DNA from: Platerodrilus igneus
Lineage: Eukaryota > Arthropoda > Insecta > Coleoptera > Lycidae
NCBI GenBank assembly: GCA_036346225.1
Contig: JARFIW010000593.1
Coordinates: 1,568,506-1,632,505, forward strand
Length of the DNA stretch: 64,000 nt
Reading direction: 5' to 3'
Shown: in pieces, positions 23,055 to 33,605 of the stretch
How positions within the stretch are numbered: the stretch's first letter is position 1
How the letters are laid out: the number at the start of each line of letters is the position of its first letter
Translations under genes and position numbers: made by a program
Notes under the pieces: model-generated
The model's input: the letters and a program-made list of their open reading frames with translations, nothing else
Told to the model about the DNA's origin: nothing
Database searches by the model: none

Positions 23055-24737
23055 AACTTCACCGTAGCTCCAGCTTCGCAAACCCCATTTCCTCGATCGT
23101 TGTCTTTCCAGCCTTTCTGTCACACGGTTGATTCTTTCTTCTATGCTGTTCTGCGATTGGCCAGGTTCTTCAAAGGCAAACCGAACTTTGTGACACACCG
23201 TGTGGGATGTCTGCTTAGCTGCTTCAAATTCAAACGCGTCAGCCAGAGCGTCATCTAACATTTTTGGGCTTGCTAATCTTAGCGCTTGCTGTATTTCGCC
23301 GTTTTTAACGCTTTCCACAATGTTTGAACAGCCAGTTGTTCGAGGAAACTATCTGGTGCCGTTCGGTATGCCAATCTAACTAATCTGGCAATGTTAGCTT
23401 CGTATTCTTGCAGACTTTCATTTGTCTTTTGCGAGCGGTTCCTAACTTGTGCATGGTAAATCTGTTGAAGGTGAGCGTCTCCATATCTCATTTATTTTTG
23501 TTTATTTGTTTATTTGTTCCAACGTTTTAGTATTCTGCTGCCTGAAATTTAAGCAGACCTGGCTTCCCCACAGAAAATAACCGTCAGTAAGGCGTGTTTG
23601 TGTGTGTGTGTACGTGTGTGTGTGTGCGCGCGCGCTTGAAGGCATGTGTTATGTGTGTGTGTGTGTGTGTGAGGGTTGTGTATATGTGTGTTATGTGTGT
23701 GATGTTGATGTCCGTCTTACGTTTCCCCTCTAAGACCAGGACCATTGGCAGCCGGATATCCCAGTCATCAAGGAAGAAGACTCAACGGACATTTCCTTGT
23801 CAGTCCGGACCATCGGCAGCCGGAAATCCAGATGTTGAAAAGGCAATGTAAGTGTGTGAATAGACATTTGTGTTTGTTAGGTGTGTGTGTGTATGTGTGT
23901 GTGTGTGTGAGGGTTGTGTGTATGTGTGTTGTGTATGTGATGTTGGTATCTGTGTTACGTTCCCCTTTTAGGACCAGGACCATCGGAAGCCGGATATCCC
24001 AGTCGCCAAAGAAAAACGCTCAACGGATATTGCCTTATCAGTCCGGACTATATTTCATCTCAAGATTCGATGTTAAGAGGCAGTAATCATTCTGTTGGTG
24101 ATCGTCAATCGTTTGCAAGGTATTAAAAGCTTCCCCCCGTAGGGCCACTATTAAGAAGATAGCCTTCTTTTTATTGCACTCACCGTTAGCTATTGGAGCA
24201 GCTTCAAATTGTTTCAAATATGTCGGCCAAGATCTTTTACCATCGAATGTGGGTGGTTTCACTTTAAATTTTGACGGTATAAACTCGTTTCCTTCCATGC
24301 TTCTTATTTCTGGGATGATCTGATTTGCAACTTGGTTTGCTAATTCAAGTGGCCGCGTTGTTAGTAAAATCATTTGTTCTTGCAGGCTCATCACATCTTC
24401 TTAAATTTTTACCAATTTACTGTCCAACTTTTGCTCAACCGTTTCTACCCGTCAGTGAAATCTTTTTTCAATGCAATGGAGTATTCCGTTAATCTTTGTT
24501 CTAACGTGGCTGTATTTTCATTCAACTTTTCTTACATTTTCACGGCATTTTGACTTAACTTTTCTTGCATTTTCTCAGCATTTTCACTTTACCTTCTTCC
24601 ATTTTCGCAGCATTTTTACTTAACTTTTCTTCCATTTTCTCGGCATTTTCACTAAGTGTCACTTCTAGTTTAGCCCACCTCTCTTCCAAACCGGATTTAA
24701 AATCTTTAAGGAAATTCATTAAAGTTTCTGCGTCCAT
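23055..24737 (-). pseudogene. gag of gypsy element 1, interrupted by GT-rich duplication
   Basis: The ATG at 24737 opens a coiled-coil leader (24737-24555) rich in Glu/Lys with an imperfect repeat (LSENAEKMEEKLSKNAAKMEE). After a frame break the Gag core begins (24394-24038; KVKPPTFDGKRSWPTYLKQFEAA is the conserved entry of this Gag type). A GT-rich tandem insertion occupies about 23590-24035. The Gag core then resumes (23491-23279; NESLQEYEANIARLVRLAY) and runs into a basic tail (to about 23055). Gag would form the element's particle; this copy cannot make one. Confidence 0.75.
23590..24050. repeat. GT-rich tandem duplication inside gag
   Basis: Two copies of a unit of roughly 240 bases are present. 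Each has a gtgtgt-rich part (23594-23705 and 23880-23940) followed by a unique part. The unique part (aggaccaggaccat, cggatatcccagtc, ctcaacgga, gtccggac) is at 23731-23823 and 23970-24050. The unique part also matches gag sequence at the right border, so the expansion probably duplicated a bit of gag together with a GT microsatellite. Confidence 0.85.
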
Positions 24738-24835
24738 TTACTTTTGCTTTTTGTAACTGGCATATACAAACTACTCAAATGTCTTCAGACTTGTATTTTT
24801 CTTTTGTTTTTTTAATCACTATACACCCAACACAG

Positions 24836-24845
24836 CCTGACACCA
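24836..24845 (-). other. Primer-binding site of gypsy element 1 (tRNA-Leu type)
   Basis: On the minus strand the ten bases directly after the 5' LTR read TGGTGTCAGG. This is the complement of CCTGACACCA, the 3' end of several metazoan tRNA-Leu molecules with CCA added. Its position fits exactly the start of minus-strand DNA synthesis. The tRNA identity is from memory of tRNA sequences. Confidence 0.7.
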
Positions 24846-24846
24846 G

Positions 24847-25316
24847 TATAGCGGGCTACTGCTAACGCGTTTTACCAATTTAGAACAAGTAATGACAAAA
24901 GTCTTTATTACTCACTGTTCACAAGTCTCATTAACAGTATATGCCTTATTTATAGACGCACTATTACACTAATGTTATTTACAAGCACTAATATCTTCTT
25001 AAACTAAATCCTTAACTATAAATCTTCTTATCAACACTAAACACTACTGTAATTTATTTATTATCCTTTTGTCTATTTATGTACCATCTGGTGGTACAAT
25101 ATGCACGTTTATATAACACAAATTTATATTTACTATAGGACCTTCAAAACGTAATGATTAACTAACTATACACGATATGATTTATATACGACATTTGGAT
25201 ATAGACTAACTAATGTACACTCATCGCCAATCTTATATATACTCTAAAATTAAATAGATGATTCATAGTCTGGTGTTTGCTCAAATGTTCTAGACTTCTG
25301 TAGAATACACTTCGGT
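24847..25316 (-). repeat. 5' LTR of gypsy element 1
   Basis: Direct repeat of 20638-21136 with scattered substitutions and short indels. It would contain the promoter for the element, which is transcribed toward lower coordinates. Confidence 0.9.
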
Positions 25317-25884
25317 TATGCAGCTTGACGGGTTGCCTAATAGTTCATAACAATACTCTTGTGAAACGAAGTATAGTTAGTTCTCTGTTTTGAGAACGCA
25401 ATTAAAATTTTTTAATAGCTTTATCTACGTGTGACTTGTTTTAAGATTGCTCACTCTAGCAGACAACATCTTGGTTATATATGAGTCGTCGTGCCTAATG
25501 ATTTTTATGTGTTGAGATTTCTCAATCAAAGGTCGTTTGGTTCTCTTTGGCTTTAGAAAACTTGCAATCTTAGTAGTTAGAGATTGTTTTGTGGCGATGT
25601 CATTACGTCGTGTATGATTTTCCGATAATAAGAAAATCCTATAGTGGCTATCTCTTTTAGAGATATGAAGAATTATTGGTGAAGTATTCTCGTCTTAAAA
25701 CCTAACTTAACTTTAGTGTATAGTTTATCTGCTTTATGGTTTTTCTTGTAATTAGTAACCGAAGTAGGATTAGTGATAATGCTGAGGACGCGTATCTAGC
25801 TAGGATCTTTTATGTTCGACAAAAGTAATCACATCTTCAAAGATGATGTTCTTCAAGCTTACTTTTCTTTGCACATATGTAAGG
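25317..25884. other. Unassigned AT-rich sequence
   Basis: Between the gypsy 5' LTR and the pogo-like transposon. No gene or repeat structure recognised. Confidence 0.4.
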
Positions 25885-26386
25885 TAATTGGGGGGAAGAC
25901 GCCAAACATTTTGCATTTAATTTATAAAGCAAGTATTATACACATTTCACCTAAGCCAAAAAAAATATATTTGTTGCTTAAAGAATACAGTATTAAGTAA
26001 CACAATAAATTAAACATAAACTGATAATGAACATTAAAAAAATTATGTTTTTTAACAAACAATTTGGCATCTTACCCCATTACATCGGGGGAAGATGCCG
26101 CATCTCACCCTGAAACGATAATGGGAAAGATGTCAAACGCAAAAAGATTTTCATTTATAATTTTTCTCCACAATTTTCACAGTTATTCTCAAAAGAGGAG
26201 CAAGTTTCATGCAACCACTTTTTGTAAGCAATCAGCAAATACAATCTTCCTTGGGTCCATTTATGTCGCGATAGTAACTTTTACAACGAATGCAATACAC
26301 TGAGCTGTTATCTGAAACTAACTCGATGTATTCGTATTCATCACTTCAGCTTTCTTCAATCAATTTTGGTGCTTTAACTTGCTTTC

Positions 26387-28960
26387 TTACTGCTTTACCT
26401 TTTTAGCGTTATTATTCCTCTTGTGTTTACTTTCTTCCTTTTCTTCCTGTTTCGTACGTTTAACTTCTAGCTTTTGACGCTTTCTGTTCCGCACTTCCAA
26501 TGATGTAATATGTTCGACATGCTGCTTGCGTGAGTTCGGATTACTAGGACCTGCTCCAACAAGGACAGGTAAAATTTCTTCGAACGACACATTTTCAGCA
26601 ATGTTATTTGGGTCATCGTCAGCAGTGGTATGCGGCTCAATTTCAGCAAAGTTATTGAGGTCGTTGTTATTAACTCTTGCAGCGTACTTATCTAGATAAT
26701 AGGCATTGTCTGAAATTTTCGCCGGATTGTAGGAAAATATCCCACAAGCCTCAAACCCTGATACTCCATTATGGTGTAACAAAAACTTTTGTTACATTAA
26801 AATCTCTAAAGAAAAACGTTTCTAGCCGTTGTTATTTTACGAAATTGTCATTTAGCGTGAAATCGTTAAATAGTTTAATTTGCTATAAGGAAGAATGCCT
26901 CTTTTCATTTTTACATTATCTTCACGTATACAAAATATTTAATAGTGACTCCTACGCTTTTGATATCTGCAAATACCCTGAACGTAACTTGAGTTGCATA
27001 AGCTACAGGCATTCTGAAGCCCACTTGTGCAATTGCTAGACACAACGCCTGCGCGTAAGGTGACGCTATAGCTAGAGTGTTGACAAGAAGGCAAACACAG
27101 CCATCTTGCAAGCAACAACGAGGAGGTACGCTTCGTTTGAAAGATGCGGAACTTTTTTTGCTGCAAGTGGGGGATTAGAATTGCCCTATCATCGGAGAAG
27201 GTGTAAAGGTTGCCGTGCGGAGGCTTTGCAAAAAGAGCTCTTGCAATGCCGCCCAGACAACCAAGAGTAAACAGTAACAACACGTGATGGTAGAAGTCCG
27301 TTAGTGGTGAGATCGTAGAATAAAACTGCTTTATATAATATAATTTTTTTTATAAATAAATTTTGCAACAAAAGAGAATTACATTTAGATTATACTTTGA
27401 TTTAAAACTTTCGTCTTTTTATTTCACTAATTGAAATTAATAATATCCAAATTAGATAAACAAAATTTTGAATGTGGAACTTAGAAAAAAGTTGATACAG
27501 TATTAGGTATTAGAAACAGAGTAAGTGATTTTCAGTAGAGTATTTTTTCATAGGTAAGGTGTTGTTGAGATTTTGAATTCGGGACAGTCGATCTATAAAG
27601 ACCGAAATATTTTGTTGTCGTAAGACACAAACAGTGTCTTATATTTTATTTTTTTGTGTGACATTTTCTTGCAGGTCCGACATCGCAGAAGCTGGAGCAG
27701 AGGTCCAAGAAATTTCCAGAGGTATTGCTTATTTTAATTTGTATGCTTTTTGATAATCATTATATCTTATAGGTTTCTGCGTCTTCCTGTAGGATACTTT
27801 AGTTTTATTTATTGTTTATATAGATGCAGTGGCGCCCATTTACCTTTTTTTTGTTCCCGTTTGTAGTCGAGCCCACCCTATATCCACGCCCAAACTCATT
27901 GCTCACCCTTGGGGTAATTCCCAGACTAAGCCGCGAATATAGTAAAGCTCGTGGGTCCACCGAGGTTTTGTTCACTAATTGACCCACTCCATAATTAAAT
28001 TAAATAAAGAAAAAATTATAAGTTTCACTTAAGTTTCAATGGTTGGTTGCAGCTTACTTCTACGCTTGGTTTAAAATTTCCCCAAACTGATACCTAGTAA
28101 TTCTTGGTCCAGGATGTGACAATCCAAATCCTACAAGCTTCATTCCAATAGGTTTTAAGTGGTTTAAAGAAAGACCTATCAAGAGCTTTCAACCAATGCG
28201 TGGTGTGTCTGGGTAAGCAGATGACGTGAATGTCGTCTTCAGCTAAAAAATCAAAACTATCCACGTCATTGCAATACGAGGCTGGGCTTGGCTTGGCTTC
28301 TTTTCTGAGGAGAAAATGGTCTTTTATCCATGATCGGAAAATTCTGCTTTTAATATAAGCAGAATCAGGAGACACTACAACCACAGATCCTCTGGAGGCA
28401 TGTTGTCCTCAAACTCTTTCCTTTTGTTTTTACCACGGAAGATCGTGTACGGTGGCAAAAAATTGCCCTCTGCGTTGCAGCAAACAATACTGATAGTTGC
28501 ACCTTTTTCTGCACTGGTGAGACTTAAACATCTTTGAACCTTTTCGAGGCGATTACTTTCCCGGGTTTGTTACACAGTTGTCATCCGGTCTCGTCCATAT
28601 TAAAATTTTTCCTAGGCCTGTTCATTAAACCATGTGTTTCTAAAGTGTATAGAAGTAGCTTAAAATATGGATCCACTTCACCGTGGCATATTCTAAGTGA
28701 ACGAGCTATAGATCTATCTTGAGCAGCACGCATTTGCAAATTGGGATGTCTTTTCATAAACAGCTTAAACCAGTCATATACTGCTAGCTGTTTTTTTTTA
28801 TTAAATCTGTGTTTTATTTGTTGTTTTTTCTCGGTAAATGTATAAACTAGCTGTCTAATATCGATGCAGGTTGGAAAATAGGTAGCTTTTCCTAATTTCT
28901 GAATTTAACTCACCAGGTCATCTTCGTTCTCTTTTTCAATTCAGCCATAAGAACTTAAAC
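26387..28960 (-). pseudogene. pogo-like DDE transposase, broken
   Basis: On the minus strand a CENP-B-like HTH region runs from about 28840 (KHRFNKKKQLAVYDWFKLFMKRHPNL, then MRAAQDRSIAR). RPRKNFNMDETG near 28620-28580 holds the first catalytic Asp, directly followed by a stop. The 28384-28094 frame keeps SPDSAYIKS...WIKDHF and then LPRHTTHWLKALDRSFFKPLK. Between them the stretch with the second Asp (usually in an LLxDxHxSH context) is missing, so the catalytic triad is incomplete. About 1.3 kb later, 26782-26387 encodes the usual C-terminus (GVSGFEACGIFSYNP, then acidic and basic tails). The 26783-28090 gap is either an intron or an insertion. Confidence 0.75.
26790..28090. other. Unexplained 1.3-kb segment inside the pogo transposase
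   Basis: This segment separates the catalytic part from the C-terminal part of the transposase. It is locally less AT-rich (27000-27290) than the surroundings and has a weak exon-like stretch (cttgcag before 27676, 27676-27720). I recognise no protein family. It could be an intron, a secondary insertion, or both. Confidence 0.35.
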
Positions 28961-29478
28961 TCCCTGCATCTAAGCAATTGTTCTCAAAGTAATTCCAAAT
29001 TCTCTTTTAATAGAATTGGTTTCATCCCGCAACGCCAGCGTAGCTTGAATATCCCATATTAGCCCACATTGTCCGCTATAATAAATACATACGCGTGAAA
29101 TATTAAGTAAATTGCAAGCTGGCATCTTACCACAACACAATTAATGCAACTAACTCCAATGTATTGGGGAAGATACCAAACTCTTTAAGTAAATTGAATT
29201 TTGCGCCAATTATTGCTGCAAAGATTGGAATAAACAAGAAACCCACCTTCTTTCCAACATAAAATTCACTGCAGTTGATAACGATGTCCGTCTTAGATTT
29301 TCGAATAAAATAGTAGGACGATGAAAAAACTTTCACAGCATGGTATATCTTTTTGGTTAGTTGTCATAACAGATTTTAAGAGATTTACTTTGTAAAATAA
29401 ATTCTGCAGGATCTATTGAGCAAATTCTGTATTAGGGTGTTTAGGCATCTCCCCACTTTGGCATCTTCCCCCCAATTA

Positions 29479-31110
29479 CGTTATGTTTATTTATATCTTA
29501 TAGATAAAAATATTTTCAGGAGGACAGTTTTCCTATTTTTTCTTTGTTATAAACTTTAGTATTGAGAATTTTGTAAATACGTAGACACATAGTAAATATC
29601 TTTAAATTACTGTGTATTAAGTGAGTATAGTTAGAGACATGGCGATTCTATTTTGCTATATTTTTGCATTTCCCCCACAACCACTTTACATCTTTCCCAA
29701 ATAGAAGTCTTATGTGTTATATCTCGAAAAAGAATAACCGATCCGATATTTTTTTTTGAGAAATATTCCATAACCGTTTATAAACGAACTCCATAATAAC
29801 AAGCTTCAAAATAAAACCTTCCAGTACGATTCTGCACAACCCCATGCGTACTTTCGTGAATTTTTATCGGTATGTTAATAGGTGTAATCCGGATTTTTTC
29901 TTGATCTTAAAACTGCCCTAAACTTGTTTTAATCCACATAATTAAAAATTATTAACAACTTCTTGTACTGTACCTTTTATTGATAAATTTGACTACAAAC
30001 CCTTATTTTACAATTCTTGAATTAAATTTTTATTTAAAATTAAAACGAAATAATTATTCAAAAATTATTCTTTCTCTATGATTGGTTTTATTTTCCATAT
30101 TACTTGTATGTGATTTTACTGCCACAATAATGACGGAACACTCCTAAGTGTCACAGTTGCATTAGCATACAGCTACTCTGTCAAAAGTAAACAATTGTTA
30201 CCCACTTGATAGAGGAACTTTTCTACTGGAAAACGCATAGAACAATATTTCGTTGCTGTTCAGGTGTATTTCTTAAATCAATTACTTTATAAGTATATTT
30301 TTCAGAGACTTTAAAGATTCTTTTAATTTGATGTGTTTAAAATTACTCGCTTCACTGAAACAATCTCTTAGGGACAACCACCGTCGATTGAACAGATATT
30401 TCTGATGCAGTGGCATGTCACTTTTTATAATTAATTACAGGGTTGTACGACCTTATATCTAGTGATGTTATTCATTTTGTCTTAGCTTGGTGTAAACTCG
30501 CTTGTTTAAGAAACAAGAACCAATTTGTTGCTGTTAATTAAAGCACTCGTTATGTTCGGTCACGGCAAGATAAGAGTGAATTAATCTTACACTTGGCAGA
30601 CCTACAGGATAAATTCTTTCCTTTCGCAATGTAAAGCTAAGCTCCCATTAATTACTAGGTTTTATCGAGCATCGTACAAAACAGATTTGTTTTAACCACA
30701 TTTTACAGTCAAATTATACAAAAGTAAAGACGGGCAATAGGACTTTCCTTATTATTTTTAATTATATGTAGGGTTAAAAATTTTAACAGATGTCCTATAT
30801 TTAATAAAAATTCTTTTCAGCTGATCACTGAGGTCAATGTTAAAATATCCTTTCAATACAGTAGGTAGGGAGCTTTCGGTCTGGCGCAAAATTAGTCATT
30901 TTTACACGTATTTTCCCATAAGAAAATCTAAGGTTCATTTTGCACTTTTTTGTACCCAACATTGAAATCCCCATAAGGAGGTGTTGAAGATCAATTCAGG
31001 TCACTTTTCAGTCCAACATCCCGATGGGAGAGTCTATTACATTCAGTTTTTTAAGAATAGAATAACAATAATATAATCTATATAAAATTTTATTGAGGAT
31101 AATATATTTA
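29479..31110. other. Unassigned AT-rich sequence
   Basis: No gene, RNA or repeat structure recognised. It lies between the pogo element and the end of the PolB pseudogene. Confidence 0.4.
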
Positions 31111-31111
31111 C

Positions 31112-31287
31112 AATCAATATCCGTGTTGATTATAAACGTCATAGTACATGAGATACACATCGGGTTTCGAAGAATCATAAGAGGGTAAATATTTATTGTT
31201 TGCCGATGCACGCCGTTCCGAACACACTTGCCTAAGTCCTCCTCGTATAGCTTTTTCAATAAATAGCAGCTGATCAAAGTCAGTTAA
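31112..31287 (-). pseudogene. PolB pseudogene, distal part beyond the mariner
   Basis: On the minus strand, immediately outside the mariner TA, the DNA polymerase reading frame resumes. It carries LLFIEKAIRGGL (about 31265-31230), ANNKYLPSYD, and then the start of polymerase motif A (YLMYYDV, near 31150-31130). The key Asp is present but the usual following bases have changed. Stops begin right after it and no further polymerase motifs are visible. The sequence on the two sides of the mariner belongs to the same gene. It is virus-like (Maverick/Polinton-type) sequence in a decayed state, so no product is expected. Confidence 0.7.
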
Positions 31288-31348
31288 TACAAGGCTTGTT
31301 CAATTAAAACCCATCTTTCGTTCAGGAAAAATTTATTGACAACTAAAT

Positions 31349-33382
31349 TTACAAATAATTACCACTACCATTAAGGCGCATATCCTATTGTTTCGCCAAC
31401 TTATGTATACCCTGCCTAAAGAAATCTTGTGGCTGCTGCACGATAGTGAAACTAGCAGCCAAAAGTAACGACCGATTCTAAAAGCAGTAATTGTGAACCA
31501 GCCACACTCTATAGTGTAGTATACTCTAATGTACAAAAACATAAATTTTAACAACGATAGCAATTGAGGGGCGCTTAATTATTGTTGTTAGAGTGAAATT
31601 CTACCAATACAACATGATGTCGCTAAAGACACGCGAAATGATTATTCCTAGGGGCACTCATAAATTGTTACTCGAAAATATAGCTTGCATTGTGCGCGTT
31701 TCAACCCAGCAAAATAATGTTCCAAATGGTTCACAGTATCCATAAATAATACAGCAGCCAAATGCTGAGGCGTAGGGATACCGAAAAATAACCCGAGGAT
31801 GTAGTTTGCATTGTGCAAATTTTAACCAAGTAAAATAATGTTCCGAACGGTTCACAGTATCCATATATAATAGACCGGCCAAATGCTGAGGCGCAGGGAT
31901 ACCGAGAAATAGCCGAAGGGTGTAGCTTGCGCTGTGCAAATTTCAATCAAGTACAATAATGTTCCAAATGGTTCACAGTATCCATAAATGATAGAGCAGC
32001 CGAATGCTGAGCCGTAGGGATACCGAAAAAATGGCCCGATGATGTAGCGTGCGTTGTACGAATCTCAACCAAATAAAATAATGTTCTGAATGGTTCACAG
32101 TATCCATAAATAATAGAGCAGTCAAATACTGAGGCGTAGGGATACGGAAACATATTTCGAGGATGTAACTTGCGTTGTGCGAATTTCAGCCAAGTAAAAT
32201 AATGCTTCGAATGGTACACAGTATCCATACATAATAGAGCAGTCAAACGCTGAGGCGTAGGGATATCAAAAAATGGCCCGAGGATGTGCTTGCTTTGTGC
32301 GAATTTCAACCAAGCAAAGTTATGTTCCAAATGGTTTACAATATTCTTAAATAATAGAGCAGCCAAATGCTGAGGCGTAGGGATACCAAAAAATGGCCCG
32401 AGGATGTAGCTTGCATTGTGCGAATTTCAACCAAATAAAATAATGTTCCGATTGGTTCACAGTATCCATAAATAATAGAGCAGCCAAATACTGAGGCGTA
32501 GGGATACCGAAAAATGGCCCGAGAATTATGTATTGATACTGTGAACCGTTTGGAACATTATTTTACTAGGTTGAAATTCGCACAATGCAAGCTACATCCT
32601 CGGGTCATTTTTCGGTATCTTTACGCCTCAGCATTTGGCTGCTCTATTATTGATGGATACTGTGAACCATTTGGAACATTATTTTACTTGGTTGAAATTC
32701 GCACAATGCAAGCTACATCCTCGGGTCGTTTTTCTGTATCCCTACGCCTCAGCATTTGGCTGCTCTATTATTTATGTATACTGTGAACCATTTGGAACAT
32801 TATTTTGCTTGGTTGAAATGCGCACAATGCAAGCTACATTCTCGAGTAGCAATTTATCAGTGCCCCTACGAATCATCATTTTGCGTGTCTTTAGCGACAT
32901 CATGTTGTATTCGCAGAATTTCACCATAACTACAATAATTAAGCGCTCCTCTATTGCTATCGTCGTTAAAAGTTATGTCTTTGTACATTAGAGTATATTA
33001 TAATATAGAGTGTGGCTGGTTCACAATCACTGCTTTTAGAATCGGTCGCTACTTTTGGCTGCTAGTTTCACTATCGTGCTGCTGCTTAAAGAATTCTTTC
33101 ACGGCGTTTTGTACTTCTTCGTCTGACTGAAAACGGTTACCTTTTAACGCTTTTTTCAGTGGCCGAAAGATGTGAAAATCGCAAGGCGATAAATCGGGAC
33201 TATAAGGTGGATGCTCTAATATCCTCCATTTCTTTCGCTGTAGATTTTCTTAAACTACGTTAGCAACATGAGGTCGAGCATTGTCGTGAAGCAGAATGAC
33301 ACCACGTGAAAGCTTCCCCTGTACGCTTTCGTCTCATTGCTTGATAGAGCTTCTTCAAAGTTTCATTATACTTTGGGCCACT
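31349..33382 (-). pseudogene. mariner transposase C-terminal part (minus strand, interrupted)
   Basis: From 33382 downward the minus strand reads YNETLKKLYQAM, then ILLHDNARPHVA (near 33300-33265, second catalytic Asp). LEHPPYSPDLSPCDFHIF (near 33220-33167) follows with the third Asp, then RFQSDEEVQNAVKEFF, where the palindromic element interrupts. It resumes at 31438 with PQDFFRQGIHKL and ends at a stop at 31349-31351. A stop (at about 33250) and a frame shift near 33310 also occur. The D34D-type spacing and motif wording are typical of mariner. Confidence 0.8.
31439..33078. mobile_element. Palindromic foldback-like element with 121-bp repeats
   Basis: A 1.64-kb insertion within the mariner coding region. 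The two ends form long inverted repeats of about 240 bases starting CACGATAGTGAAACTAGCAGCC. The interior is a tandem array of an about 121-base unit: seven copies in one orientation (about 31672-32523), then three inverted copies (about 32524-32845). Flanks are CTGCTG on each side (31433-31438 and 33079-33084); removing the element and one flank restores the mariner frame. It encodes no transposase, so it must depend on another element. The repeated peptides that can be translated from it are an artefact of the array. Confidence 0.85.
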
Positions 33383-33384
33383 GA

Positions 33385-33543
33385 AAAAAGCATTAAAAGG
33401 TAACCGTTTTCAGTCGGACGAAGAAATACAAAACGCCGTGAAAGAATTCTTTGAGCACCATCCACAAGATTTCTTTAGACAGGGTATACATAGGTTGACA
33501 AAACAATGGGATATGTGCCTTAATCGTAGTGGTAATTATTTGT
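33385..33543 (+). pseudogene. mariner transposase C-terminus (plus-strand copy)
   Basis: This is a second copy of the mariner 3' end in the opposite orientation: PLKKALKG, RFQSDEEIQNAVKEFF, PQDFFRQGIHRL, WDMCLNRSGNYL and a stop near 33540. It is not interrupted and differs from the minus-strand copy at several residues. The inversion joint is near 33380. Confidence 0.8.
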
Positions 33544-33605
33544 AAATTTAGTTGTCAATAAATTTTTTCTGAACCAAAGTATGTTTCAATTGAACAAGCC
33601 TCGTA

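Larger units (their letters stand above)
20638..25316 (-). mobile_element. Ty3/gypsy LTR retrotransposon 1, internally deleted
   Basis: A 4.7-kb element on the minus strand with two direct LTRs (20638-21136 and 24847-25316). It has a primer-binding site complementary to a tRNA-Leu 3' end, gag, and pol reduced to the RNase H tail plus integrase. Protease and the RT palm are absent. Numerous single frame breaks exist, and the LTRs differ by several indels including about 35 bases near 20745. No clear target-site duplication could be read. Confidence 0.85.
25887..29476 (-). mobile_element. pogo/Tigger-like DNA transposon
   Basis: Terminal inverted repeats are attggggggaagacgccaaac at the left (25887) and its near-perfect complement at the right (ending 29476). 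Both are bordered by TA (25885-25886 and 29477-29478), the target duplication expected of pogo and Tc1/mariner elements. The motif GGGGAAGATGCC recurs inside both ends (near 26090, and inverted or degenerate near 29120 and 29165). The element is 3.59 kb. The transposase gene lies on the minus strand and is inactive. Confidence 0.85.
31290..33603. mobile_element. mariner element with two copies of its 3' end in inverted orientation
   Basis: Both ends match each other as inverted repeats: caaggcttgttcaattaaaac at 31290 and gtttcaattgaacaagcctcg ending 33603. Each is bordered by TA (31288-31289, 33604-33605). Inside, both sides continue into the same mariner 3' end, with the transposase C-terminus on the minus strand at the left and on the plus strand at the right. 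The 5' half of the mariner is absent. It sits inside the PolB pseudogene and is itself interrupted by the palindromic element at 31439-33078. Confidence 0.8.

Noticed and set aside
20638..25316. Target-site duplication of gypsy element 1
   Set aside because: The bases outside the LTRs (tatac left, tatgc right) do not match clearly, so I did not claim one.
27640..27740. Exon of a host gene (cttgcag before, gta-like after)
   Set aside because: A single short stretch with no recognisable protein and no partner exon; splice-like words are common by chance.
31672..32845. CRISPR-like array
   Set aside because: Units of about 121 bases are contiguous and similar along their full length, with no variable spacers, in a eukaryotic transposon context.
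31658..32991. Several open frames encoding repetitive peptides (ASAFG..IIYGYCEPF) on both strands
   Set aside because: They are translations of the 121-base repeat array, present on both strands, and shift frame from unit to unit because 121 is not a multiple of three.
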